DNA of 64,000 bases from Prosapia bicincta. Taxonomy: Eukaryota > Arthropoda > Insecta > Hemiptera > Cercopidae. How positions within the stretch are numbered: the first letter of the stretch is position 1; every line of letters starts with the position of its first letter. The notes beneath the pieces are model-generated. The model was not told the origin of the DNA. It did no database searches and was given only the letters and a program-made list of their open reading frames with translations. Shown here in pieces: positions 13,701 to 23,345 of this stretch. Position numbers and translations under genes: made by a program. The stretch is from assembly GCA_036971475.1 (NCBI GenBank), contig JBAIZL010000002.1:12831868-12895867 (forward strand). The letters are read 5' to 3'.

Positions 13701-16700
13701 AATAGGAATTGAAGTGGTTGCAACCTTTAGCAGATCTCGAAAATAGTTGTCTGTAAATCTGTTGTGGTGAGTTAATTTTATAAATTTCATCATTGAAAAA
13801 GTGCACTAACAAAGTTATGTGCTTCCAAACATTGAAAGTATTTTGCTACTAAATTCACATAGTTTGGGATATTTCTCCTCAGACACTTCACTCCAAATCT
13901 TATTATTGGGGGTAAGAGCCCTGTTCACCTCATATCCTATAACCTATTTTGACCTATACTTGTATATTTTACATTTATTAATAAATCAATAATGTAATGT
14001 TTTAACATTAGTCTGGGGCCGCATAAAACCAGGTCTCAGACCGCTAGTTGGCCATCCCTGTCCTAAATTATAATAGACTCCAAGTTACATTCTGATCACA
14101 TTCCAGAGAGTAAGGTCAAATATGAAAATATTGGCTTTGTTTATATACTAATTAAAGTTTGAAAATACAGAAATAATATTAATAGCATATGCATGTACTT
14201 TATGCATCAATTAAACGGACAAAAAGAAGTTGTAAAATACAAACTCTCTTATGAAATGAACAAAATGCATGTACTACTTTCATAACTGATGCTTCTGTAA
14301 ATTTTATAGTAGCTTCATTATTAACAATTCCTAACTCACCACAGTTTCACATTATTGAACCCATTCTTTTTTAAAAAATGCTCAAACCACACGACTAGCT
14401 TTAAATATATTATCACTGTCATTTGCTTTTCTCTTTAAATCTTCAAAAATACATCGGCTTAGTTTGTATTACAAACACACTTACAGGAAATCGATTCTAT
14501 ATAACGTCTTTCATCCAAAGAGTTAGTATTTTGTTCATTTTCAAGGTAAGACCGCTTCTAGCCTTTGTAATTATTGTCAACCTTATTGACACACGCCCTT
14601 TAAAACGTATTTAATTCGATCTTTCCCTTTTCACTATTGTACTTATTGTAAAAACCACCATGTTTAAAATTCCAAGAAAATATTTATAGGCTCTTACCCC
14701 TTTTGTACATTTTAATAAAGTTCATTTTTCTCCAAGTCTATTTTAAGCTTTTTGTGTCCCAGTGATTTATTATAAATTTTCCATTTGGTATTCATTTTCA
14801 TCCAGTAATGTATCAGGGTGTCTAGTAAAATAGCTTGAAGAAATTCCCTGAGTTTTCCCTGACGTCCAGGGTGTCTAGTAAAATAGCTTGAAGAAATTCC
14901 CTGAGTTTTCCCTGACTTTTCCTCTTTTAGATGTCTATAGAAAGCCCAGTTTACATTGGGCCCATCCATTGATATCTGAAGGATCTTGGATAAATCCAGA
15001 CTTTGAAGAACGAATTGAGTAACTCTTTTGCTTTTGTGTCTGTAAGGAACACAGAGCCAAAATATCGAGCTTTCACTTCATCCGTCTCTGCATCCCAATA
15101 CCTAACACTCAAATCCATTTGGGCTCTTTGTGATATTTTGTTTAAACTTTCATCAAAGCCAATTACATAGTTAGAATTTGAATTTAATGATGTCAGTAAC
15201 AGGTCTTTAATATAATTTGATAAACCGAATACAACACTATAGGAAATTTTATCTTTCCCCAATCTCATATTCTGTGCAATGGTGCTATCAGGAAACATCC
15301 TTAGAAAGAGGCACACACTACCTTCTGCATTGCGTAAAGAAGTGTTGCATTACTAAATTCACGCACCATATAATCTCTGCTTCAGTCACTTCATCTTTTA
15401 GTTTATATTTATCCTAAGGAAGGAGGGGTGGTAATGACGACATCTGCATGACGCGCTTGCCCGCTATGGCAATGAAAACTGGAACCTTCCATGTTGAAAT
15501 AAACAGTGTACAAATAATCACCGTCAAATAAAACACATACTACCACGAGTCTAGACAAATAGCTGGCTACGAATGCTTACACAGCGTTCTGTGTGGTCAG
15601 AAACAGACTGAGTTATCTGTTATCCCCACCTGTCCATATGATAACAGAACCACTGGGCACCCCAAGGCCACGGTCCAGGCTAAAACCTCCCAGCTGTACC
15701 AACTCGACACGTTTAATATTTATTGACATAAGTGCTGAAATCATAGCAACGGGCTTATCAAATAAATAATGGGCATCTAAATAAAGAAGTGTTATTTCCT
15801 GACTGCCCTGGCCCTAAACCAGCCCGCTGGCTTACAATAACAAATATTCGAGAGCAATAGCCACTAGTTTTGTTTCTAATCAAAATAAATACTTTCCCGA
15901 TATTTTAAAATTTTCCCTGACTTTTCCCTGAATTTTCCAGAATCTTAAAATTCCCTGACTTTTCCAGGTTTTCCCGGTTTTCCCTGTCACTAGACACCCT
16001 GTGTATAAAATTAAAATGTAGGTATGTACTGCACTATGAAAGAAATCATGTTTCAACCAACCTAACACATATCTATTTATTAAACTTACACTATTTTATG
16101 TATAGTAGAAAAAAAAACAATCCTCATCAACCTGATGAAACACACATAAATAACTTTTACAAAACAGAATAAGATTTTGGCATGACCTTGACCAACATTA
16201 GTATATCTGTGAGGTCTGCAACATTAGCAGGTGAGGTCAGTCTAGTTTAATTATTGTTTCTAGATTGTAATTTTGTAATAAGACCCTCTGATGATGATGA
16301 TGATGATGATATGGTCATCAAAATGTACATCAGGGTTTAATCTTAGGTAAGTTGTAATATTAGTTATTTTTGACTACTTTTGTGGTATTGGGGCTTTTAC
16401 AATATTTTATTGTAGTAAATTGTACCAATGTGCTCTTGATATTGTAAAATATACTTCTCTATTTTCTTGTAAATATAAATTAACTCTAACACTTCACCCT
16501 ATAACATATTAACCCTTTGATTAGCAACATGTGCCTGCTCTGATATGGTCCCTGGGAGCAACATATTTTTTTAAGATTTTTACACTTTTTATTTTTTCCC
16601 TTATTTATCTCTATTATTTTAAAATTATAATAATTTTTGTTTATTATTTTTTTTATTTTACTTATTTTTCCATGTTAACCAAACTCTACCTAACGTTTAC

Positions 16701-19700
16701 TGACTATTTCTTTGCTAAAAATTATCTGTTAATCTTTATTTTGTTGTAAAATACCTATTCATTGTGAAATACAGCACAAACTTTGAAATGATTTGTAAAC
16801 ACGTGGGAAAACTGTAGACTTTGAAGACATAAGAATTTCTTCATTATTCAATTGCTTATTCATTGTAAAATAATGCACAAACTTCTAAACAATTTGTAAA
16901 TAATAAAGAAAACCCATAGACTTTTGACACAAAAGAATAGTGACTATGTACTCTATGTAGTATTTATTGTCCAGACAGTTGCAAATATTTAACCTATAAC
17001 ACAGTACAATACACAGGAAAACAAAAATCGTTAACATACGGCAATGCTAATCTGAGAGAAATGGTAGAACGTACATATACGGGAATGATCCCACTGGCCA
17101 TTGCATGATCTCACATACTGCTAATCTCACATGAATGCTAGCCAAAGGGTTAACCAAAGGAAAAAAATTTATTTTTTCAAAGAACTCACTTTTCTTCCCA
17201 TTTGCCTACATCAGCATTGGAGTAGTGAGACCTAGCAGGAACGGTCTCTCGATACATTGCTCGTAATATAGAAGTCGCATTGGATTCTGCATCGTAATTA
17301 AACATCATTTTTACTGCATAAGGAAAAGCTGATGCCGGTTCTTCCAAGTGTAATGTAGGGGATGCTAAAATAAGAATAACAAATTATTGATGTATATACA
17401 AATAGGCCAAATACTCTACTCACAGTAATTCAAGAAATATTTAATTTCATATTACACATATATATTTATATTTTAGGATTATTCAAAAATATTGAAGACA
17501 TTTAATAATCCTTTGTATCCCTTTCTTTTCATTCATTATTATTGTGAACATTCTCAAGATGTAACTTTCATTGAAGTAGAGTTTGTCTTTGTTAAGTTAA
17601 TGGTAAATTCTCTTAAAGTTAGTGTGGTTAGAGATAGATAAAACTCTATTACATATCTGAACCATTGTCCTTCTAGGTCATATAAATTTATAATTTTGAC
17701 TATTGTTTGTTTACTTCTTGTAAATATAATTCTGCTATTACATTTGATAAGAGAAATTTCAAGGGATGACCACTTTTTTTTTGTCTAGTCTCAGAATATG
17801 ACCCTAAATTTTGCATTAATATAAAGCCTTATGTTATATGTGTTTTGACTGACATTTAAGGGAAACCAATTACCTCTTTCAATGCTTATATGCTTATAGT
17901 GCAAGCACAGAAATATCAATTTTGCAACCACAAGTTACCATGTTGGTTTCTGTGTATCTGAAAATCACTGCTGCAATCACTCAATCACTCATTGAAACAT
18001 ACATTTCAAACAGCCACACCTTCTCTATTATTGTCCTAATTCTCTCTACCGATAGCTTTCTTAATCTTCACATTTTCTACTTTCTCCTCTTTTTTGAGGG
18101 GTTTGATTTCCAATATAGCTGTACCATTATTTTCTGATAAAGGTGACTATTTTGCTCCTTCTTCAATAACCAAAACCTGCATCTTCGGGCCATACTTTTT
18201 TGAGGAAGTTAGGCGAACTGTTACTGTAAACACTGACGGTTACCTGAGAATGTTGAATAGTTTCTTAATCCCTGAACTCAAAAGAAAACGTTTCACTCTA
18301 AAAAAAAATAAAAAACTGGTTCCAACAAGATGGAGCAAACTGCTCATTCAGCTAATGTGGTCATGGACTTTTTGAGAAGAAAGTTTCTTGGCCATATCAT
18401 TTCTCGCAATGACATTTCCTCATCTGACTGCTTGTGATTTTTTCCATTGGGGTACCTCAAATCAAAAGTGTATACTAACAAACACCACAAAATACAAGAC
18501 TTGAAAGATGCCAAAAACCAAGTTATTGCCACCATAACACCTGAGATGCTAGGAAAAGTATTTGACAATTTCACTGCGAGACTAGAAGAATCTATGGCAC
18601 AGAACAGAACCAATTTAAATGATGTAATTTTTAAATCTTAAAAGTTATCAAGCAAATCTTTATTCCTGATTTTCATAATTGGCATTCATTGTAATTCTTA
18701 AACAATGATAAATATATACAAAGGTTTATAATAAATACCACAAATATTCTTATTTAAAACCCATTAGATTTTTTGCCGCACCATGTACATATGTTTTCAT
18801 AAAAGTGTTTAACATTTTTTTTACTACAAAGGTAAAAGTCAAAACAGTTTACTCAAAATCTCACCAAAAAATAGTTTTTATTACTCAAACACACTAGTTT
18901 ATAACATACTAGTTTCGGCTACTCAGTAGTAGCCAAGCATGAGGAAGGCAACATTTTCGCCGAACCTAGTATGTTGTGAACTAGTGTGTTTGTGTAATAA
19001 AAACTAATTTTTGGTGAGATTTTGAGTAAGCTATTTTGACTTTTACCTTTGTGAATAGTTCTCACTAGCTAAGCCCTAATTAACTCAATTTTGTTTACTC
19101 TTGAACGTAATTTTTGTACTTATTATCCCACTCCTTTGAGCATGTGTCTCTCATGACTACCGGTACTTCATTTCTACTGAAAGAGTAATTTAGGAGTTCA
19201 CTTTAATTTTTCTTAATATTTTTGTTTTAAAAACAACATTCGTTAAATATTGTGTCAACGTTTGTCTAATTTCCCTGATATTGTCACAGCTAAGTTCAAT
19301 GTGTTTCTATGTAATCTATCGATAATGTTTATATAATTCATTATGTCTCACCAGTTTAGAATACAACTTTAAAAGCATGTACAAGTATTATGTTAGAGTT
19401 ATTATAAACATAGATATGATTATTAAAATCACGTTGAAAGTCTAAAAAAGTATTCAACCATAATTTGAAAATTATTTGTAAATATTCACCTGAGTTTTCC
19501 TTCATTCTAGCAGCATATACAACAGCATTACTGCCTTTTGCAATTGAAGGACCAATTTCTAAGTCATTTACACTAACTTGATCTGTTCCAAACTGTTCGT
19601 TATAAGCTTTTGCAATATTGTTTTGCATTTGGGATACTGCTTCCTGTAAAATAGAATAAAATATTTTATGTATTTAAAAAAATATTTTTCGAACTTTAAT

Positions 19701-22010
19701 TAGAATAAAATAATAAATTTAAGAGATCAAAAAGTTTTGATTCTTATTAACATAAGAAATAACACATTTATAACACAATGTATATTTCTACTTAATCATT
19801 CAATCTACTTAAATTATTCTCCAATATCAAACGATTCATCCTGTCAGAAACTCTATATTCAACAGATTTTTCCCAACTTCTTTTACACCGAAAATAAAAA
19901 TTTAAATTTAAACCTCAAGAAAAAAATATTTTTGGTCTAAGCAAAAAGTATTTCAAATATAAAAGAGCACCACAACCATAAATTATAAGAACATCTGGAA
20001 AAATCAATAGATATTTTCAAAACTAATATAAAATAAGGATATTTATACTGAGCACAAAACTCAACTACAATGCAAAAAATTTACCTAGCCATGCAGATAT
20101 TTCAAAAAAAAAAAATAATTGGCAGTAATACTAAAAAATGTAAAATTTTCAAAAAACAATACCAAATGCTAGCATGGATGGAAACTGTGTAATATCATGG
20201 TTTCCTCTTCATATGTTAGAACGTCATAACCTTATTTACATATATTAGGGGCCTATACTGAATTTTATTTAATCTTATTGGCCGAAATAAAATTTTGAGT
20301 AAATTTTTATGATTTTAGAACCATAAACAAGTCATATAAAATATCACTATACATGTCATAACTTAGTATGTCTTGTTAGTTATGATTCTAAAATCATTAG
20401 ATTTATTTAAAAATTGTATTACAGCTAAAAACTGACAATTCAGAATGACCAGAAACGCCTGACAAAATTGAAGTCAGTAGATGATTGATACATGGAAATA
20501 TATTATTGACGATCCTCTTTAATTTTTACCCTGAAAACAATAACCTAAGGGATGTCTTAAACTATTTACAGGGTTTTAAATAAATGAGATGCTGATACAA
20601 AATTTGAGATTTATCTATGATAGTTATCCTAGCTAGATTTCTTAAAGGTATGCAACAAACAGTAAATAAACTAGTGAAGAATACAGTCTATTGCTGAATA
20701 TTGACAAACTAATATATTAATTTCAAAGAGGGCATAAAATATTTGGAATATTTGTGCATACAGACAAAATACCAATTGAAAAGTTGAAAGATGCAACTAT
20801 CTAGATACAATTATAAGTAAAAATAACAACTCAACAGAATTTTTAAGTGCAATCTGAAAGCAATAGCAAAATTTACCAAATAGAAGCGAATACTATGTTG
20901 AAAAGATCTAAGTTTTGAGCTTAACTTCTGTTTTATAAGTTATATATTGTTAGTGTTATGGATACCGTGAAAACATGGATATCGTGGAAGACTTCAAGAG
21001 ATTTGAGGTATTTAAAATGTCTATGTTAGTCATGTAATAAGAATTTCCTGAGCACAAAGGTTTACCATGATTTTAGAAAGATAAAAAAGAGAATTCTATA
21101 AGAGTAAAAAAAAACTAGCAAAAATACTAGGAACATATCATGAGGACCGAACTTGGATGAAGAACTTGAGGGATTGGATACTAATGCCACCAACCGATTG
21201 AATAAAGCAGCATAACCAAAGTGTAAATGACTTAATTTAATGATTGCCCAACCTCAAAATAAGGAAGGCGCCTAAATAGGAATTATATAGCTGTGTTTTT
21301 AAAGTAATATGTACTACAATTAACAGAATGCAAATTGCACGATATTAGTCCTTAGACATCAAAAACATGTTACAGATTATTCTTGATTATAAAATATTTC
21401 TAAAAATTTTATGATTCAGAAGCAAAACTTTTCTGGTTTGGTATGTCAAGAAAGATCACTGCTCACGTGGGCAAGGTAATGTCACTTGTAGTTGTATGAG
21501 GTATCAACTTGCTACAACATGTAGTATAATATGTAAAGAAAATACTAGGCAAATCTAAAATATTACATTTCAAAAGTGTGATGAGTTTATTTAGGTGAAA
21601 CTAAAATTCGTGCTTACTCTAATTTCCCAGCAAACTCCATCTAATTCATCTTCTTTAGTTACAATTCCTGTACCAGATGCAAGACCCACCCCAACCAGAG
21701 TGAGAAAAGGTGTGGAATTTCCAAAACTCAATTGCTTCGCAGCTTTCCTTCTTAAATCAGACGCAAGAGAATTTGTGACTCTACTAAGAACATTATCTAC
21801 AAATAATTTTCTGACGTTATTGATGTGATATTGTATTCCCTCAGCTTTGGCTGTATTTGGTGCTTTTCCAACAAGCCCAGTATGAAGTTTTATTCCTTGC
21901 GGAAGAATTCCACTTTTTGCAACATCCACAATTTCTTGGTGTGGACGTAAAGCTCTGAGTATAATCTTACCATGATGGAAAGCTCTTTGTAAAACCAGTC
22001 TCATAGACAT
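1487..22010 (-). CDS. Pink1: PINK1 mitochondrial serine/threonine kinase, C-terminus outside window
   Basis: PTEN-induced kinase 1 senses mitochondrial damage: it builds up on the outer membrane and phosphorylates ubiquitin and Parkin to start mitophagy (family knowledge). Seven coding exons are visible: 22010-21618, 19643-19490, 17364-17190, 12749-12570, 8227-8105, 5303-5129 and 1726-1487. All have GT-AG borders and keep one frame for 480 residues. The N-terminus is basic and amphipathic, like a mitochondrial presequence. A hydrophobic segment spans residues 101-117. Kinase landmarks are the ATP-binding lysine K201 in YAVKMM, HRDLKSDN with D343, TDFG with D367 and MAPE ending at E400. The tail continues with [10 protein letters not shown], typical of PINK1. 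The family is usually about 550-580 residues, so the last 70-100 residues should lie left of position 1. Start chosen at the ATG at 22010: the open frame reaches only a GTG at 22070 with a stop just upstream. Divergent from ABCF3. Confidence 0.95.
1840..2215. repeat. Dispersed repeat A, copy 1
   Basis: Shares long similarity with 61075-61490 (common words: GTAGTGGATGACAC, CAATATAGTTATT, GATTTCATAAAACAGCTGAT) and partly with 33410-33540. Non-coding, no terminal repeats resolved. Lies in Pink1 intron 6. Confidence 0.6.
2740..2890. repeat. Dispersed hairpin repeat B, copy 1
   Basis: An inverted repeat around AAATAAAACAAGTTACTT: CCACAATACCACAAAA on one side, TTTTTGTGGTATTGGGG on the other. It is followed by a tail (TAATATATTGTAACACTGTGCT). 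Related copies at 16340-16450 and 56950-57115. Confidence 0.65.
2891..5128. other. Rest of Pink1 intron 6, nothing recognised
   Basis: AT-rich DNA with simple TAAACTAA-like runs near 3030-3230. No coding or repeat structure I can name. Confidence 0.5.
5129..5303 (-). CDS. Pink1: Pink1 exon 6: catalytic loop, DFG and APE
   Basis: 175 bp, acceptor GTTGTTGCAG, donor GTAAGT. Carries [11 protein letters not shown] (catalytic D343), [11 protein letters not shown] (metal-binding D367), the activation loop and LMAPE. All catalytic residues needed for activity are present. Ends in phase 0. Confidence 0.95.
5471..6033. mobile_element. hAT-type non-autonomous element
   Basis: Left end TAGTGATAGTCGAT and inverted right end TAGAGATGGTCGAT match in 12 of 14 positions. 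The flanking 8-mers ATAGTTAC and ATACTTCT agree at 5 of 8. The interior is built from many CAGTGACA/TGTCACTG words and short inverted repeats. No transposase frame. Confidence 0.5.
6034..8104. other. Rest of Pink1 intron 5
   Basis: Mostly unremarkable AT-rich sequence. Around 7795-7890 the words CTAATCCGGCACC and TGCTGGATTACA resemble ends of pogo/Tigger elements. No gene seen. Confidence 0.4.
8105..8227 (-). CDS. Pink1: Pink1 exon 5: helices before the catalytic loop
   Basis: 123 bp, acceptor GCTCTCCAG, donor GTAAAT. Encodes [23 protein letters not shown] and YGVAH, whose final H is the H of the HRD motif completed in exon 6. A foldback repeat (8285-8520) begins 57 bp upstream of its 3' splice site. 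Confidence 0.93.
8360..8397 (-). ncRNA. Hammerhead-ribozyme-like motif, opposite arm
   Basis: Mirror copy of 8408-8445 on the minus strand, with stem II closing through GAT instead of GAC (a G-T pair). Same stem I GGAGG/CCTCC, core CTGAAGAA, GAA and AACGTT. Confidence 0.45.
8408..8445 (+). ncRNA. Hammerhead-ribozyme-like motif
   Basis: Order: stem I GGAGG; core CTGAAGAA; stem II GTC-GTAA-GAC; GAA; self-complementary stem III AACGTT; unpaired T; stem I return CCTCC (5 bp perfect). The classical core is CUGANGA then stem II, so there is one extra A. Activity is not shown. Confidence 0.5.
9048..9165. repeat. Perfect-centre inverted repeat
   Basis: Arms GTTTATAC...ACTTTAATCTCAAA and TTTGAGATTAAAGT...GTGTTTATAG meet without a spacer near 9108. 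About 50 bp per arm. Non-coding foldback in Pink1 intron 4. Confidence 0.65.
9200..9300 (-). repeat. Dispersed GGCCG hairpin repeat C, copy 1 (degenerate)
   Basis: Minus strand reads CAGTTAACAAAGAGACACATC, then TTCTGAAATGGCCGAC, the same order as the copy at 22547-22765 (TTGACAAT, GGGA/TCCC stem, GAA, ACGGCCGT). Decayed hammerhead-like layout. Confidence 0.5.
9628..9644. repeat. Poly-C tract (C17)
   Basis: Seventeen C in a row in an otherwise AT-rich intron; length is prone to sequencing error. Confidence 0.85.
9698..10439. mobile_element. pogo/Tigger-type non-autonomous element
   Basis: Ends CAAAGTAGAGTCTCGA and, inverted, CAGTTGAGTCTCGA, each flanked by TA (9696-9697, 10440-10441). The first 130 bp match 60508-60640. 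Contains a direct 35-bp tandem duplication at 10121-10190 (unit begins CATAACAACAGAATGGGGAG). No transposase. Confidence 0.65.
10740..10925. repeat. Foldback repeat related to the Penelope-like termini at 50609/51955
   Basis: Inverted arms contain AAGGGCTTAATTACTGACACGT and its mirror GAAACGAGTCTGCAAGTAAG. These resemble the termini of the Penelope-like copy (TACTTGCTGACGYGTTTCAAAA). Likely paired terminal repeats without coding interior. Confidence 0.55.
11092..12411 (+). mobile_element. mariner transposon with frameshifted transposase
   Basis: Terminal inverted repeats start CGAGGTCTGTTCAAAAA at both ends, about 30 bp. The TA target is intact on the right and CA on the left. Length 1.32 kb is typical of mariner. 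It sits in Pink1 intron 4 in antisense orientation to Pink1. Confidence 0.9.
11287..12294 (+). pseudogene. mariner transposase, broken in two places
   Basis: Starts [19 protein letters not shown] with a helix-turn-helix region and the PGRPS hook. The first catalytic Asp is in [12 protein letters not shown] (about 11757). A frame slip near 11940-11945 follows, after YLPEGSTVK. The second Asp lies in HHDNAPAH (12037-12060) in a third frame. A slip at the C-run 12111-12122 brings back [18 protein letters not shown] with the third Asp, giving the D,D34D spacing of mariner. Later residues continue to a stop at about 12294. All catalytic residues can be seen, but not in one frame, so it cannot make a full enzyme. 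Confidence 0.85.
12570..12749 (-). CDS. Pink1: Pink1 exon 4: kinase N-lobe to hinge
   Basis: 180 bp, acceptor GTTTTTCAG, donor GTGAGC. Residues 241-300 include [33 protein letters not shown] and the hinge strand MSLFLLMKR. All follow the PINK1-specific insertion pattern (PHPNI, YPDVLPSRL in vertebrates). The mariner at 11092-12411 ends only about 160 bp downstream of its donor. Confidence 0.94.
13302..14060. mobile_element. hAT-type non-autonomous element
   Basis: Ends CAGGGATGGCCAACT and AGTTGGCCATCCCTG are perfect inverted repeats of 15 bp. The flanking 8-mers TTCTACAT and TCCTAAAT agree at 6 of 8. GGGCCGCA-type text sits near both ends. No transposase frame. Lies in Pink1 intron 3. Confidence 0.8.
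14814..16001 (-). mobile_element. CAGGGTGTCTAG-ended DNA transposon with transposase fragment
   Basis: Left CAGGGTGTCTAGTAAA and right CACTAGACACCCTG are inverted. A perfect 5-bp direct repeat TGTAT flanks the element (14809-14813, 16002-16006). The left 53 bp are duplicated in tandem (14814, 14867). Both ends are rich in TTTTCCCTGA words. The interior minus strand holds a transposase-like fragment. Superfamily not settled: hAT-like is my best guess. Confidence 0.7.
14930..15340 (-). pseudogene. Transposase-like fragment
   Basis: Minus strand shows [60 protein letters not shown] and, after a small shift, [17 protein letters not shown]. The order (Ix[31 protein letters not shown]) is that of a transposase-like family widespread in animal genomes, usually carried by elements with this terminus. 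Broken and truncated at both ends. Confidence 0.6.
16340..16450. repeat. Dispersed hairpin repeat B, copy 2 (half)
   Basis: TTTTTGACTACTTTTGTGGTATTGGGGC and the tail GTAAATTGTACCAATGTGCT match copies at 2740 and 56950. A short (GAT)n microsatellite precedes it at about 16287-16311. Confidence 0.6.
16513..17149. mobile_element. piggyBac-type non-autonomous element, copy 1
   Basis: Flanked by TTAA on both sides (16509-16512, 17150-17153). Ends CCCTTTGATTAGCAA and, inverted, CCCTTTGGCTAGCAT. No transposase. A second copy is at 28049-28577. Confidence 0.75.
17190..17364 (-). CDS. Pink1: Pink1 exon 3: ATP-binding lysine
   Basis: 175 bp from acceptor TTATTTTAG to donor GTGAGT. It carries [11 protein letters not shown] with the catalytic lysine at residue 201, then the start of the helical stretch that includes [13 protein letters not shown]. 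Conserved PINK1 words (AVKMM, ETVPA) make the assignment firm. Ends in phase 2. Confidence 0.94.
18110..18641 (+). pseudogene. Tc1/mariner-type transposase, C-terminal half
   Basis: Frames read [20 protein letters not shown] and [14 protein letters not shown], a gap, then [12 protein letters not shown] and, after a one-base slip, [36 protein letters not shown] and LNDVIFKS. This is the usual tail order of the [11 protein letters not shown] transposases common in insects. The N-terminal half and inverted repeats are missing. In Pink1 intron 2. Confidence 0.75.
18827..19051. repeat. Foldback repeat with hammerhead-like layout
   Basis: Arms run from CAAAGGTAAAAGTC to GACTTTTACCTTTG. The plus side near 18948-18985 reads ATGAGGAA, stem GGC...GCC, GAA, CCTAGT, A. 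The minus side has a GGCTACT/AGTAGCC stem, GAA, ACTAGT, A. Compatible with a Penelope-type terminal repeat pair. Confidence 0.65.
19490..19643 (-). CDS. Pink1: Pink1 exon 2: start of kinase N-lobe
   Basis: 154 bp between acceptor TTTTACAG and donor GTGAAT. It encodes [10 protein letters not shown] through a glycine-rich loop region reading [17 protein letters not shown], the nucleotide-binding loop of the kinase. Ends in phase 1. Confidence 0.93.
19644..21617. other. Pink1 intron 1, nothing recognised
   Basis: AT-rich sequence, no coding frame or repeat that I can name. Confidence 0.5.
21618..22010 (-). CDS. Pink1: Pink1 exon 1: targeting region and membrane segment
   Basis: Encodes residues 1-131. 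It begins [11 protein letters not shown], rich in Arg/Lys/His with no acidic residue in the first 25, as in mitochondrial presequences. [17 protein letters not shown] is followed by a hydrophobic, glycine-rich segment (residues 101-117) matching the PINK1 transmembrane region that PARL cleaves in characterised homologues. It ends WEIR followed by donor GTAAGC, phase 0. A second in-frame ATG at 22004 could also serve. Confidence 0.92.
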
Positions 22011-22546
22011 CTCTATATCTTTTGGCGACGGCGCCCAGCGGGTCGCAACTTTTATAAGTATGACCTTCACTTTTGTTTTTTATTTCTAACGTATGAGGGT
22101 GAGCTGACACGAATCACATAAATAAATTTTGTCACAGTAATTTTTTAAACTTCACAATTTATATTGATAAAGAAAATACGCCGTCGAATTTAATCACGCC
22201 TTACTACTTTTTCTGTAAGAAAACAATCCATCAACTGGTCAACTGGTCCAAACAAAACACAGCTGTCATTCCTCCGCCACATTGATTTTAATTGTTACAT
22301 TGTAATTATAGCTTTACCACAGTGATTAGCCTGTGAACTAATTCTGTTATATCTTTAAAGAAACACTAACACATTATTTTCAAAATGGAAATTCACAAAT
22401 GATGTAAGTACCAGTTGAGGTAAACAACAATTTAGGCGAATTAACATAAATAAATGAAACCTCTAAACCACAAATAACGTTTTTCTTTTATTTAAAACCT
22501 AGATGAATATTATAAATGGTTTTCAACGTATTATACTGCTTATTTT
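22011..22546. promoter_or_regulatory. Pink1 5' UTR and upstream region
   Basis: The first 60 bp stay open in the Pink1 frame (GTG at 22068-22070, TAA just upstream), consistent with 5' UTR. The rest shows no recognisable gene or repeat. Confidence 0.3.
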
Positions 22547-22765
22547 ATTAAACACTTGTAAATATTTATAAACTTGCCTATAGTAGCACTTACTTATATT
22601 TGTTAAAAACGGCCGTTTCGGGAGATGTGTCCTATTATCAACTCAGACCGTAACTCAAGAGTTATGGTTTGAGTTGACAATGAAACCCATCTCCCGAAAC
22701 GGCCGTCCTTAACAAATATAAGTAACTGCTACTATAGGCAAGTTTGTACATATTTACAAGTGTTT
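22547..22765. repeat. GGCCG hairpin repeat C, best copy, between Pink1 and Abcf3
   Basis: Nearly perfect inverted repeat with arms from AACACTTGTAAATAT to the mirror ATTTACAAGTGTTT. Each arm holds TTGATAAT/TTGACAAT, a stem closing with CTCCC, GAA, the palindrome ACGGCCGT and one T or C (minus 22604-22648, plus 22668-22713). Related copies at 9200, 26850, 44545 and 53580. Confidence 0.75.
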
Positions 22766-22937
22766 AGTGAAAACTAGTAGCTCACTTGAAGACGGAATTA
22801 ACAAATATGCCTATTTTTTACTTGTTATATAACAGATACCACTAGTGTAAAGAATCCTGTAATTACTTTATAAAAACAAAAATCCCGGAAAAATTCAATT
22901 TAAAAAAAACCAAGATCGGAATAAAAACTAGGTGTGT

Positions 22938-22995
22938 TTATATATATATATATATACAAACACACACACACTTACATTTAGAGAGAGAGAGAGAC
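22938..22995. repeat. Compound microsatellite (TA)n(CA)n...(GA)n
   Basis: TATATA run, then ACACACAC, then a GAGAGA run, next to each other in the intergenic gap. Confidence 0.85.
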
Positions 22996-23159
22996 ATATA
23001 CACAGACATTATTGAGATATTGATAAACAGAGAGACGAGAGAGAAAGATGAAGGGAGAGGGATTGAAAGAACCAGAATTTTAAATAACAATATTAATTCA
23101 ACATTTGATGAAGCTTTTATTTGTCAAGCCTTAGTTTGGAAGGTCTTGATTTTAATATT

Positions 23160-23345
23160 ATACATTATTAATTAATTCCTTTAACTTTAGTTCATGACTA
23201 TTAGAACTATAAGTTTTGTAAAAACTTACTGAGACGAAACGCTCTGTTTCAGTAAGTTCTTACAAATTTACAATATTTAAAGTTCGGATAGTCATAAACT
23301 AAAGTTAAAGTAATTCATTCATTTCAATAGTATTAATAATTTCTT
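23160..23345. repeat. Foldback repeat in the divergent gap
   Basis: Arms TTCCTTTAACTTTAGTTCATGA and TCATAAACTAAAGTTAAAG face each other around GAGACGAAACGCTCTG. GAAAC-like text at the centre recalls the other foldbacks, but no clear ribozyme layout. Confidence 0.55.

Noticed and set aside
16287..16311. CRISPR-like or regulatory (GAT)n run
   Set aside because: Simple microsatellite in a eukaryotic intron.
22011..22070. Upstream extension of Pink1 to position 22070
   Set aside because: It would begin with GTG, and no ATG lies between it and the upstream stop. The ATG at 22010 with a presequence-like N-terminus is the sensible start.
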